In this document: positions 7,185-16,858 of the stretch, piece after piece
Layout: each line of letters opens with the position of its first letter
Numbering within the stretch: the first letter of the stretch is position 1
Assembly (NCBI GenBank): GCA_016929905.1
Contig: JAFGHX010000039.1
Span: 1-57,888 of the forward strand
DNA from: Kiritimatiellia bacterium
GTDB lineage: Bacteria > Verrucomicrobiota > Kiritimatiellia > JAFGHX01
Length of the DNA stretch: 57,888 bases
Direction of reading: 5' to 3'
Notes under the pieces: model-generated
Told to the model about the DNA's origin: nothing
The model's database searches: none
Seen by the model: only the letters and a program-made list of their open reading frames with translations
Translations under genes and position numbers: made by a program

Positions 7185-8225
7185 ATGCAAGTAGAATGCC
7201 CCAACTGTCATAAGGCCTACACGATTCCCGGTGTCCGGCTCCTGTGGCGAAGGAAGGGCGCCTTTCGCTGCCCGAACTGCAAGGCGCCCGTGCCGTTCGA
7301 CTGGAGCCGGAACCGGAACAAGACGGCCTCCGCGCCGGACGGCGCGGAGGCGCCGGCGGAGGGCGGGGCGCCGACGGGCAACTTCCTCAAGGACCGGATC
7401 GTGCGCAGCGTTCGGGATCTGCCGCCGATGCCGCAGATTGTGGACGAAGCGCGCCGGATCATGGCCGATCCCAATTCCAGTTTCGGCGACCTGGCCAAGC
7501 TGTTCGAGACCGACCAGGCGATTGCGGCCCGCGTCCTGAAGCTGGCGAACTCGGCCTACTACGGAATCAGCGGCCAGGTCGCCTCCATCCAGCACGCGGC
7601 GGTCGTGCTGGGGCAGAAGGCGCTCGGCGAACTGCTCACGCTGGCCAGCGCCTCGGCGTTGCTGAGCCGGAAGCTGACGGGCTATCGGCTGGCGGCAGGC
7701 GATCTGTGGCACCATTCGCTGGCGGTGGCCAGCGGCGCGCGCGCCGTCGCCCGGATGCGGAGGCCGGAGCTGGCCGAAGACGCGTTCGCCGCCGGCCTCA
7801 TCCACGACGCGGGCAAACTGATCCTGGACGGCTACGTCAAGCAGGAAGAAGCGGCGTTCGGCGAGTTCCTCAAGGACAGCCAGCGGATGTGGCTCGACGC
7901 CGAACGCGAGATACTCGGGTTCGATCATTCCGAGATCGCGGCCGACGTGTGCGAGAGATGGAAGATCCCGGCGCATCTGGCCACGGCGATCCGGTTCCAC
8001 CATTTTCCATCCCAGGCCGAAGACAGCGATCTGGCCTATGTCGTGCACCTGGCCGATGCGACCGCCATGATGATCGGGATCGGTACGGGGCTTGACGGGA
8101 TGCGCTACAGGCTGGACAGCACGGCGATGCCGTTCCTCGGCATCCACGACGAACACTTGAGCAACGTGATGAGCGAGGCCATTGACTTCACGACGCGGAC
8201 TACGCAGGACGCCTCGCCGGCGTAG
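7185..8225 (+). CDS. zinc-ribbon HDOD signalling protein (copy 1)
   Basis: A 346-residue cytoplasmic protein. Residues 1-40 are an MJ0042-like zinc ribbon with CPNC twice (CPNCHKAYTIPG then CPNCKAPV), followed by a ~25-residue Ala/Glu-rich linker. From about residue 70 it is an HDOD domain: RDLPPMPQIVDEARRIM, an ETDQAIAARVLKLANSAYYG core, and a helical half that keeps metal-type residues (GLIHDAGK with His207-Asp208, DHSEIA, FHH). No output domain beyond HDOD is present. HDOD proteins act in bacterial two-component and second-messenger networks without a defined enzymatic activity. It is close in sequence to the next two HDOD genes, so it comes from a local duplication. Only a weak GAGAG lies upstream of the ATG. 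Confidence 0.85.
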   Translation: MQVECPNCHKAYTIPGVRLLWRRKGAFRCPNCKAPVPFDWSRNRNKTASAPDGAEAPAEGGAPTGNFLKDRIVRSVRDLPPMPQIVDEARRIMADPNSSFGDLAKLFETDQAIAARVLKLANSAYYGISGQVASIQHAAVVLGQKALGELLTLASASALLSRKLTGYRLAAGDLWHHSLAVASGARAVARMRRPELAEDAFAAGLIHDAGKLILDGYVKQEEAAFGEFLKDSQRMWLDAEREILGFDHSEIAADVCERWKIPAHLATAIRFHHFPSQAEDSDLAYVVHLADATAMMIGIGTGLDGMRYRLDSTAMPFLGIHDEHLSNVMSEAIDFTTRTTQDASPA

Positions 8226-8315
8226 ACGTGTCCCGGCGCCCGGGCACCGGCGGACCCGCGCGCCGAGTGGGCACCCCTTCCCTCGGCACGACCCGTGGCG
8301 ACTGTCGCTTGTGAA

Positions 8316-8358
8316 GCATGGGCCGTCAACCATGCCCGATCGGCCGCGGCCGATCGGG
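8316..8358. promoter_or_regulatory. 24-bp perfect palindrome plus flanking 6-bp dyad before CheD-like copy 2
   Basis: Bases 8335-8358 are a perfect inverted repeat: arm CCCGATCGGCCG followed directly by its reverse complement. Just left, GCATGG (8316-8321) and CCATGC (8330-8335) form a second dyad. The palindrome ends 13 nt before the CheD-like start codon. It could be an operator, an RNA hairpin affecting translation, or a REP-type element; the sequence does not decide. Confidence 0.55.
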
Positions 8359-8371
8359 GCGGGGCCGTCTT

Positions 8372-8809
8372 ATGCCGGAAGTAAACCTGAAGCCCATGGA
8401 ATGCGGGATGGCCGGCCAAGGCATCCTGAAGATCGAGCGCATCGCGCTCGGCGTGGGCGTCATTCTCTACAGCGCGGCGCACAAGCGGGCGGCGGGCGCG
8501 CACATCGTGGCGCCCGTCTCGCCGACGCCGAACCCGAATCACCCGGGCCAATACGCGAATGTCGCGATCCCGCATATTCTCGACGGGCTCAGGCAGCAGG
8601 GCGTGGAGCCGCCGTTCTCGGTGGCCGTCGCCGGCGGCGCCACGATGATGGCGATGAGCGCGGGCGCGAATCTCGGCCAGAAGCTCGTGGCCGCGGTGAA
8701 GGACGAATTGCAGAAGGCGAATCTCGACGTGAAGATGGAAGACACAGGCGGTCAGAAGATCCGGTCAATGGTTCTGGATATCGACGCGGGGAAGATCAAG
8801 ATCGCGTAG
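8372..8809 (+). CDS. CheD-like protein lacking the catalytic cysteine (copy 2)
   Basis: A 145-residue paralogue of the gene at 6673, aligned without gaps over the first 50 residues. It has the same CheD landmarks: IALGVGVILYS, AGAHIV with His44, HPGQYANVAIPHILDGL, AVAGGATMM and MEDTGGQKIRSM. As in copy 1, residue 27 is Gly and residue 21 is Ile where CheD enzymes have Cys and Thr. Shared loss in two copies means the change predates the duplication and was kept, arguing for a non-enzymatic role. ATG 8372 matches the copy-1 start. Its HDOD partner begins 22 bp after the stop, with a G12 run between them. Confidence 0.75.
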   Translation: MPEVNLKPMECGMAGQGILKIERIALGVGVILYSAAHKRAAGAHIVAPVSPTPNPNHPGQYANVAIPHILDGLRQQGVEPPFSVAVAGGATMMAMSAGANLGQKLVAAVKDELQKANLDVKMEDTGGQKIRSMVLDIDAGKIKIA

Positions 8810-8810
8810 C

Positions 8811-8822
8811 GGGGGGGGGGGG
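8811..8822 (+). repeat. homopolymeric G12 tract between CheD-like 2 and HDOD 2
   Basis: Twelve consecutive G bases start two bases after the CheD-like stop codon and end 9 nt before the HDOD ATG at 8832. The tract overlaps the place where the ribosome-binding site should be, so length changes could alter the spacing. It may also be an assembly-sensitive site. Confidence 0.85.
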
Positions 8823-8831
8823 ACGGGGCCC

Positions 8832-9911
8832 ATGAAACTGGAGTGTCCACAGTGTCATCGCGTGTTTGATATTCCCGACGAGCGTTTGAATTTCGATCGC
8901 GACGTCGTCTTTCCGTGCCCCGCCTGCAAAGGCAAGATCGAAATCCGGGTCAAGCGCGACCAACCCGAACCGCCGGCCGAACCGCAGGCTGCCGAACCGG
9001 CGCAACCGGAACCGAAGGCGGCCGCGCCGCGGCCGGCGCCGCCGACCAAGGCGGGCCCGACGGGCGACGTGCTCAAGACGCGTATCATGCGGACCATTCT
9101 CGACCTGCCGCCCATGCCGCAGGTGGTCCAGAAGGCGCGCGAGATCATGGGCAACCCGAACGCCAACTTCCAGGCCCTGGCCAACGTATTCGAGACCGAC
9201 CAGGCCATTGCGGCACGGGTTCTGAAACTCGCCAACTCGGCCTACTACGGCGTGAGCGGGAAAGTGGCGTCGGTCCAGCACGCGGCCGTCGTGCTCGGCC
9301 AGAAGACGCTCGCCGAACTGCTGGCCATGGCGGGCACGACCAGCCTGCTGAGCCAGACGCTGCAGGGCTACGGGCTGGCGGCGGGCGACCTGTGGGCGCA
9401 CGCGCTGGCCGTGGCGCAAGGCGCCAAGATCATCGCCGGCAAACGCGACCGCGGGATGGCCGACGACGCGTTCACCGCCGGGCTCATTCATGACGCGGGC
9501 AAACTCATCCTCGACAAGTACATTACGGAACGCGAACAGGAATTTCAGGCCCTGCTCAGCGACGGGCGGCACATGTGGCTGGACGCCGAAAAGCAACTGC
9601 TGGGCTTCGACCATGCGGAGATCGCGGCCGATGTGTGCCAGAAATGGCGCGTGCCCGACGAACTGGCCGTGGCCATCCGCTACCACCACGAGCCGGGCAA
9701 ATCCGGCGAGAACCGGCTGGCGCATATCGTGCACGTGGCCGACGCCATCGCCATGATGAGCGGGCTGGGCACCGGAATCGACGGCATGCTGTATCGCATG
9801 GACGAAACCGCGCTGCCGTTTCTCAGCCTGCAGGAAGAAGACGTCAGCACGATCATGGGCGAAGTGATCGACTATGTCGAGCGGACCACCCGCCCATCCG
9901 GGGCCAAGTAG
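8832..9911 (+). CDS. zinc-ribbon HDOD signalling protein (copy 2)
   Basis: A 359-residue paralogue of the HDOD protein at 7185. The N-terminal zinc ribbon reads CPQC then CPAC, followed by a ~40-residue Pro/Ala/Glu linker longer than in copy 1. The HDOD domain has LDLPPMPQVVQKAREIMG, ETDQAIAARVLKLANSAYYG and ASVQHAAVVLGQK. It keeps His220-Asp221 (GLIHDAGK), GFDHAEIAADVC and RYHH. Cytoplasmic, no transmembrane segment. It directly follows CheD-like copy 2, repeating the CheD-HDOD order of the first cassette. The RBS region is formed by the end of the G12 tract and GGGGCCC. Binding between neighbouring CheD-like and HDOD proteins is a hypothesis from conserved pairing. Confidence 0.86.
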   Translation: MKLECPQCHRVFDIPDERLNFDRDVVFPCPACKGKIEIRVKRDQPEPPAEPQAAEPAQPEPKAAAPRPAPPTKAGPTGDVLKTRIMRTILDLPPMPQVVQKAREIMGNPNANFQALANVFETDQAIAARVLKLANSAYYGVSGKVASVQHAAVVLGQKTLAELLAMAGTTSLLSQTLQGYGLAAGDLWAHALAVAQGAKIIAGKRDRGMADDAFTAGLIHDAGKLILDKYITEREQEFQALLSDGRHMWLDAEKQLLGFDHAEIAADVCQKWRVPDELAVAIRYHHEPGKSGENRLAHIVHVADAIAMMSGLGTGIDGMLYRMDETALPFLSLQEEDVSTIMGEVIDYVERTTRPSGAK

Positions 9912-9984
9912 CCGGCGCGGGGCGCACCGGCGGGCGGGGCGTCCTGTTGCGCCGGCCAGCGTTTCGACGTGCCCCGAGAACAAG

Positions 9985-10076
9985 GAAGGATTCCAGCGGA
10001 TGAATGAACCGCAGCGGATGCGTGCTGGAATCGAGTCTGCATCCGTTGTCGTACATTCATCTGCTGGAAACCCCTT
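9985..10076. repeat. long imperfect palindrome between HDOD 2 and HDOD 3
   Basis: TTCCAGCGGATGAATG (9991-10006) pairs with CATTCATCTGCTGGAA (10054-10069), 15 of 16. An inner dyad CAGCGGATGC / GCATCCGTTG (10012-10021 and 10040-10049) extends the fold. The whole ~90-nt segment can form a two-part stem-loop. It lies in the 270-bp gap where the two earlier cassettes carry a CheD-like gene. Nothing else is seen in 9912-10182. Confidence 0.6.
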
Positions 10077-10182
10077 CCGGGCCTCGGTTGGCGCACCGGG
10101 TCTGCGGACCAAGCGCGGCACGTGACAGCGCCGGGGTGTGCCGCACGGAAGTGCCCGCGTGATGTGAGAGGCGGCTGGAGCC

Positions 10183-11262
10183 ATGCAGGTCGTATGCGGA
10201 AAATGCCGGAAGGCGTGCGTGCTGCCGGACGACCGGCTCATCCCGGGCAAGGCCGTCGTGTTCGAGTGCCCCAGCTGCCGCACCCGCCTCACGTTCACCC
10301 CGAAGGCCGCGCCGGCGCCCGCGCCGAAACCCGGCGACAAGCCGGCGGAGCCGGCTTCCGACGGCGAAGTGCGCAAGGGCATCTCCGTGCCGTTCTTTCA
10401 GGTGCGGCCGACACCCGACAGTATCCGTGAGCTGATCCTCTCCACCCTCAAGGACCTGCCGCCCATGCCGCAAGTGATGCTGAAGGCGCGCGAACTGCTC
10501 TCGAACCCCAGGGCGAACTTCGACCGGCTCGCCAAGATCATCGAAACCGACCAGGCCATCGCCACGAAGGTGTTGCGCTATGCGAATTCGGCCTACTACG
10601 GGCTGAGCGCCAAGGTCGGCTCCGTCCAGCATGCGGCCGTCGTGCTGGGGCACAGGACCCTCGGCGAAATCCTGACGGTCGCCAGCGCGTCCGATCTGCT
10701 CGACCGCCCGCTGGAGGGGTACGGGCTGGAGGCGGGCACGCTGTGGTCGCACTCGCTTGCCGTCGCCAGCGCCGCGAAGAGCATCGCCACGATCAAGGCG
10801 CCCGCCCTGGCGGACGACGCGTTCACCGCGGGGCTCATTCACGATGCGGGCAAACTCGTCCTCGAGAAGCACGTCCGGAAACAGAAGTGGGCGTTCACGA
10901 AACAGCTCGAACGCACGCAGCACATGTGGCTCGACGTCGAGAAGCTGATCCTCGGGTTCGACCATGCGGAAATCGCGGGCGACGTCTGCGAAAAGTGGCA
11001 GATCCCCGAAGCACTCGGCGTCGCCGTGCGGCACCACCACCTGCCGTCCGAGTCCGGCGGCAGCCGGCTCGCGGCCTTCGTGCACATGGCCGACGCGATC
11101 GCCATGCGCAACGGCATGGGCACCGGCGTGGACGCCCAGCGTTACCGCATCGACGAACCCGTCACGCAGTCCCTGGCACTCACCACCGAGCACATCAACC
11201 GGATCACGCACGAGTTCATGGAATTCGTCATCAAGACCACGCAACACCAGGAAGACGCCTGA
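10183..11262 (+). CDS. zinc-ribbon HDOD signalling protein (copy 3, no CheD partner)
   Basis: A 359-residue HDOD protein, the most diverged of the three. The zinc ribbon is CGKC ... CPSC, then a Pro/Ala-rich linker. The HDOD domain carries KDLPPMPQVMLKARELLS, IETDQAIATKVLRYANSAYYG, VQHAAVVLGHRTLGEIL, GLIHDAGKLVL with His220-Asp221, GFDHAEIAGDVCEKWQIP and RHHHLPS. The start ATG has GAGAGG and GGAG within 20 nt upstream. Unlike the first two, no CheD-like gene precedes it. Same strand and likely same transcription direction as the rest of the island. Confidence 0.85.
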   Translation: MQVVCGKCRKACVLPDDRLIPGKAVVFECPSCRTRLTFTPKAAPAPAPKPGDKPAEPASDGEVRKGISVPFFQVRPTPDSIRELILSTLKDLPPMPQVMLKARELLSNPRANFDRLAKIIETDQAIATKVLRYANSAYYGLSAKVGSVQHAAVVLGHRTLGEILTVASASDLLDRPLEGYGLEAGTLWSHSLAVASAAKSIATIKAPALADDAFTAGLIHDAGKLVLEKHVRKQKWAFTKQLERTQHMWLDVEKLILGFDHAEIAGDVCEKWQIPEALGVAVRHHHLPSESGGSRLAAFVHMADAIAMRNGMGTGVDAQRYRIDEPVTQSLALTTEHINRITHEFMEFVIKTTQHQEDA

Positions 11263-11318
11263 AAGTCGAAACGGCGGCCCGCCGCTTGCCCTGAGGGTTC
11301 GGGGGCGGCCGCCCGGCG

Positions 11319-11612
11319 CTACAAACCGCGACACAGGTCAAACGCGAACTGCAGTACGTGGATGGTCGTCATCGCCGCCCCGACCACACACCGCAGCAGC
11401 AGGGAGTAGAGCCGGCCCGTGCGCGCCTGCGCAAAGGCGTCGCCCAGCAGCCCCAGTCCCGCCACCAGCACAAGCGCGTCCAGATACAGCGGGTTCAGGT
11501 ACCGTTTCTCCGGCGTGTCTTCCGCCAGGAAGAGCAGAGCCGTCACGACGGCCGTCACCAACACCGCCCCGGCCAATCGTGCACGCCGTTTCTTCGCCGT
11601 CTCACAGGCCAT
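11319..11612 (-). CDS. small two- to three-helix membrane protein
   Basis: About 97 residues; ATG 11612 is preferred because GGGAGG lies 9 nt upstream, though an ATG at 11618 is possible. A basic N-terminus (KKRRAR) is followed by hydrophobic segments at about residues 12-30, 45-60 and 70-90, so it is an inner-membrane protein with a cytoplasmic start. No family recognised. It is the only - strand gene inside the signalling island. It diverges from the histidine kinase across a 175-bp intergenic region rich in dyads. Confidence 0.6.
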   Translation of the reverse strand: MACETAKKRRARLAGAVLVTAVVTALLFLAEDTPEKRYLNPLYLDALVLVAGLGLLGDAFAQARTGRLYSLLLRCVVGAAMTTIHVLQFAFDLCRGL

Positions 11613-11647
11613 CGCCATGCGCCTCCCGCCGTTCGTGGGTGAGCATA

Positions 11648-11736
11648 CCACATTTTTCCCGAGCCGCGCGGAAAAAAGTGTGATAAAGTCCCACCGGGTA
11701 GCCGATCCCCGTGCGGGCCGGGTGGGCCCGGCCCGC
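11648..11736. promoter_or_regulatory. two dyads in the divergent intergenic region upstream of the histidine kinase
   Basis: First, CCACATTTTTCCC (11648-11660) faces GGAAAAAAGTGTG (11670-11682), an imperfect AT-rich inverted repeat. Second, GCGGGCCGGG (11713-11722), a 4-nt loop, and CCCGGCCCGC (11727-11736) form a perfect 10-bp stem. Together they fill most of the gap between the divergent membrane-protein and kinase genes. Operator function is plausible but unproven. Confidence 0.45.
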
Positions 11737-11787
11737 AAGCCGGCCGCGCATTCGGGGCGCAGGCCGCCCGGACGCGGACACGCGAAA

Positions 11788-14582
11788 ATGAAGAGGCCGA
11801 AAAGAGCCAAACCCGGAATCGAGCCGTCGAGACGGTTGCTCGACCGGGCATTCGCCAGCCTGCGCGACGCCATTCTCGTCATCGACGCGGACACCGGCGA
11901 GATCGCGGACTGCAACCCGGCCGCGTCCGGCATCTTCGGGTACGCACGCGACGAACTGATCGGCCGCACAACGGAATTCCTGCACGCAGACGCCGCCGCA
12001 TTCGCAACGTTCCGCGCCCGCCTGATCCCCGCCGTCGAGCAACACGGCCGGTGTGAAGGATTCGAGTGCCCCATGAAACGCAAGGACGGGGCCGTGTTCC
12101 CGACCGAACAGTACCTGACGCCGCTGGAAGGCGACAACCAAGCGCGCATCGGCTGGGTGAGCGTCGTGCGGGACATCTCCGACCGGCACAAGGCGAAGGC
12201 GGCCGTTCAGGATTCGGAGGCCGACTACCGGCTCATCTTCGATTCCGTGAACGACGGAATCGTCGTACTGGATCCGGAGACGGGACGCGTCACCGACGTG
12301 AACGCGAAAATGTGCGAGATGCTGGGCTTCCCGCGCGAGGAACTGTTGCGGCCACGGCCCGCCGCCTCCGATCGCCGGTCAGGCCTGTACGCCGATTTCC
12401 GGCGGCAGGCCCTGGAATGGTTGCGGACGGCCGACACGCAGGCCCCGCGCACCGTTCAGTGGCAGCACGTGCACCGCAGCGGCCGGCCGTTGTGGATCGA
12501 GGCGAACATCCGGCGCGTCGCCGTCAACGGCCGGGACCACCTGCTCGCCGTCGTGCGCGACATCACCGAACGCAGGTGGGCGCAGGAAGAATTGGACCAG
12601 AGCCGGCAGTTCCTCCAGAGCGTGTTCGACGGCATTCAGGACGGCATCTGCGTGCTGGACAGCGAGTTCACGATTGTGCGGACCAACGTCCGGATGGAAG
12701 AGATGTACGCCGCGCGCATGCCGCTGGTCGGAAAGAAATGCTACGAGGCCTGCCAATCGCGGGAGCAGCCCTGCCCCGACTGCCCGGCCGAGAAGGTGTT
12801 CGACTCCGGCAAGGCCCACAGCGCCGTCGAGCCCTTCAGACCGGCGGGCGACAAGCCCGCCGGTTGGATCGATCTGTCCGCCTTTCCCCTCAAGGACGCC
12901 GACGGGAACGTCATCGGGGTCATTGAACACATCCGCGACATCACCCAGCGGCGCCGGGTGGAAGAGGCGCTGCGCGAAAGCGAGGAGAAGTTCCGGAACC
13001 TGGCCGAGCAGTCGCCGAACATGATCTTCATCAACCAGGGCGGCCGCGTGGTCTACGCCAACCGGCAAAGCGAGCGGACGCTGGGCTATACGCGGGAAGA
13101 GTTCTACGCGCCGACCTTCGACCACATGAGCATCATCGCACCGAAAGACCACGCGATGATCCGTGCGAATTTCGCCCGGCACCTGCGCAGCGAGGACGTC
13201 GAGCCCTATGAGTACGCGCTGCTCGCCAAGGACGGCCGGGAAATCGAATCGATCATCACGACAAAACTCATCAGTTTCGCGGGCCAGACCGCCATTCTCG
13301 GGATCGTGACGGACATCACGCCGCGCAAGGCCATGGAACAGGCCCTGCGCGAGAGCGAAGGGAAATTCCGTTACCTCGTCGAGAACATGCGCGACGTGAT
13401 CTACGCGGTGGACCTGCACGGCGTCATCACCTACGCCAGCCCGGCCGCCGAGTTGCTGCTTGACTCCGCGTCATCGGAGATCGTCGGGCGCCACTTCATC
13501 GACTTTTTTCATCCCGAAGACGCGTCGCAGCTCAAGGCGAACTTCGCGCGCATCCTGGCAGGCGAACGGGTAACCAACGAATACCGCGTCCGAACCCGAG
13601 CGGGCGAGACGCGCTGGATCCTCACGTCCAGCCAGCCCAAGTACGAGGGCGCGCGGCTCACGGGGGTCCAGGGCATTCTGACGGACATCACGCAGCGAAA
13701 AGAAGCCGAAGCCGAAGCGGAGTTCCAGCGCCAGCAGCTTGTCCAGGCCGACAAGATGGTCGCGCTCGGCACGCTGGTCTCGGGCGTCGCGCACGAAGTC
13801 AACAACCCGGCGCATTTCATCATGCTGAACGCGCCGGTGCTGTCCAAGATCTATCGCCAGACGACGCCGATCATCGACGAACATGTGGCCGAACACGGGG
13901 ATTTCCGGGTCGGCGCCAGGAGCTGGAGCGAGATGCGCGAGACGATTCCGCGGCTGCTGGACGGGATCCTGAACGGCGCGCGGCGGATTAAGGGAATCGT
14001 GGACGACCTGAAAGGCTTCGCCCGGCGCGAACCGGCGCAGACGAGCCCGGATGTCGACCTCAACGCCGTCGTCCGCGCGGCCCTCGGTCTGCTCCAGAGC
14101 AGCATCAAGCGGAGCACGCGCGTGTTCCGTGTCGAGTACGGGCGCAGCCTGCCGCCGTTGACCGCAAACGCGCGGCAACTGGAGCAGGTCGTGATCAACC
14201 TGGTCCAGAACGCCTGCGAGGCGCTGACCAACAAGGAGCAGGCCATCCGCGTCGCCACGCGCTACGACCGGAAGGCGCGGCTCGTCAAGGTCAGCGTCCG
14301 GGACGAGGGGCGCGGTATTCCGGACGCGGCACTGAACCGGGTGCTGGACCCCTTCTTCACGACCAAGCAGGATTGCGGCGGGACCGGGCTGGGTCTGTCC
14401 GTCTCAGCCCGCATCGTCCAGCGGCACGGCGGGAAACTGGAGTTCAAGTCCAAGGAGGGCGAGGGCACAACCGCCGTCCTGTCGCTGCCGCTCGGCGAGG
14501 CGGCGGCCGAGGACCGGCCGCCGGCGCGCGGCAGGAAGGGTACCGGCAGAACGCGGGCAAGAAGACGGCAGAAGGAGTCAAC

Positions 14583-14586
<4 letters not shown>
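11788..14586 (+). CDS. hybrid-free multi-PAS sensor histidine kinase
   Basis: A 932-residue, apparently cytoplasmic kinase with five PAS domains in tandem (about residues 15-130, 145-260, 270-390, 395-510, 520-640). A HisKA-type dimerisation domain follows with phospho-acceptor His669 in VSGVAHEVNNP. The ATPase domain (about 790-905) has N-box QVVINLVQNACEAL, DEGRGIPD, the F-box DPFFTTK and G-box GTGLGLSVS. No transmembrane helices. The third PAS contains a Cys cluster, CYEACQSREQPCPDCP, often seen in PAS domains and possibly a cofactor or redox site. ATG 11788 has no strong RBS. Its stop overlaps the start of the sigma-54 response regulator, its probable partner. The C-terminal tail is Arg-rich. 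Confidence 0.9.
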
Positions 14587-16016
<1,430 letters not shown>

Positions 16017-16027
16017 CGGTCGAAAAC

Positions 16028-16132
16028 GTGTGCCAAAACATGACAGTGTAACGTCCTTTGACATGACGCCCCGCACCGATTCCCGCGTGCTGTTGACGTA
16101 TCGGCCGAAAATCCTGTCAAAACTCGGCACAC
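16028..16132. promoter_or_regulatory. candidate enhancer dyad for the sigma-54 activator
   Basis: A 19-bp sequence at 16028-16046 (GTGTGCC....TGACAG) is matched at 14 of 19 positions by the reverse complement of 16114-16132. The two arms lie about 190-290 bp upstream of the -24/-12 promoter, a normal distance for an NtrC-type enhancer. Other AT-containing words (TTTGACA, TTGACGTA) occur between them. Low confidence. Confidence 0.3.
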
Positions 16133-16320
16133 CATTTCTCCCCGCCCGGCATCGACGCACCGGGCGGACTTGAGACGCCGGGCTCGGCTTCTGTGCGTCA
16201 GCTTTGCGCGGGGCGATCCTTCGTTACATCCGGCAAACCGCGATTTCGTCGGCGACAACACGCCGCCCCGCTCTCGGCGCCGGCCGCCGTGACAAGAAGA
16301 ATCCCGCGTATCGACGGAGT

Positions 16321-16336
16321 TGGCACGCTTCCTGCT
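16321..16336 (+). promoter_or_regulatory. sigma-54 (-24/-12) promoter
   Basis: TGGCACG-CTTC-CTGCT matches the sigma-54 consensus TGGCACG-N4-TTGCW with one mismatch, keeping the invariant GG-N10-GC. It lies 48 bp before the receiver-protein ATG at 16384 and about 300 bp after a sigma-54 activator gene. It predicts that the 16384-18576 group is transcribed by sigma-54 RNA polymerase. Confidence 0.7.
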
Positions 16337-16383
16337 CTTACCACCTGGCGAAGTCAGACAGTATGCTCGCACAGGGAGAGGGC

Positions 16384-16797
16384 ATGAGGGCCAAGCGAGT
16401 CTTGCTTCTGGAGCGCGAACCGGAAGAACGATTCACACTTTCGTTCACGCTCGAGGAGGAGGGCTACGGAGTTGCAAAGGCCGAGAGCAGCCGGGAGGCG
16501 CTGGCCCTGCTGGCAGACGGCGCGGGAAGAGCTGCTGCCGTAGACGCGGTGATCATTGACTTGGAGACGCTTGCAGACGCCGAGGAAGGCGATCTGGGCG
16601 AGCTGGAGCAGAAGTGCGGCAGGACGCCCTGCATCGCCCTGCTGGGGTTCGGGGACGACCGGCAAAGCATGCGGTTCAAGAAGAACGGCCACGTCACGTG
16701 TCTGGAAAAGCCGTTCGCGCCGGACGATCTCGTGAGCCTGCTCGAAAGGCGGATCGGAGGCGGGCGCGCCCGCGGGCGGCGTGCGGCGGGCGACTGA
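16384..16797 (+). CDS. stand-alone, partly degenerate receiver-domain protein
   Basis: A 137-residue CheY-like protein. ATG 16384 follows AGGGAGAGGG; in-frame ATGs at 16363 and 16204 are less well placed. The fold pattern is receiver-like: VLLLEREPEER in place of the usual acidic DD pair, a candidate phospho-Asp in AVIIDLETLA, and the conserved Lys in CLEKPFAPDD. The Thr/Ser after strand 4 is not obvious (IALLGFG), so phosphorylation may be weak or absent. The C-terminus is Arg/Gly-rich. It is the first gene after the sigma-54 promoter, so it is probably an output of the upstream kinase/regulator pair. Confidence 0.7.
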   Translation: MRAKRVLLLEREPEERFTLSFTLEEEGYGVAKAESSREALALLADGAGRAAAVDAVIIDLETLADAEEGDLGELEQKCGRTPCIALLGFGDDRQSMRFKKNGHVTCLEKPFAPDDLVSLLERRIGGGRARGRRAAGD

Positions 16798-16858
16798 CAC
16801 GGGGTGCAGAGACGGAACAGGGCTGAGGCGATCGGTTCATCCGAAGGGGTAAGGGGAT

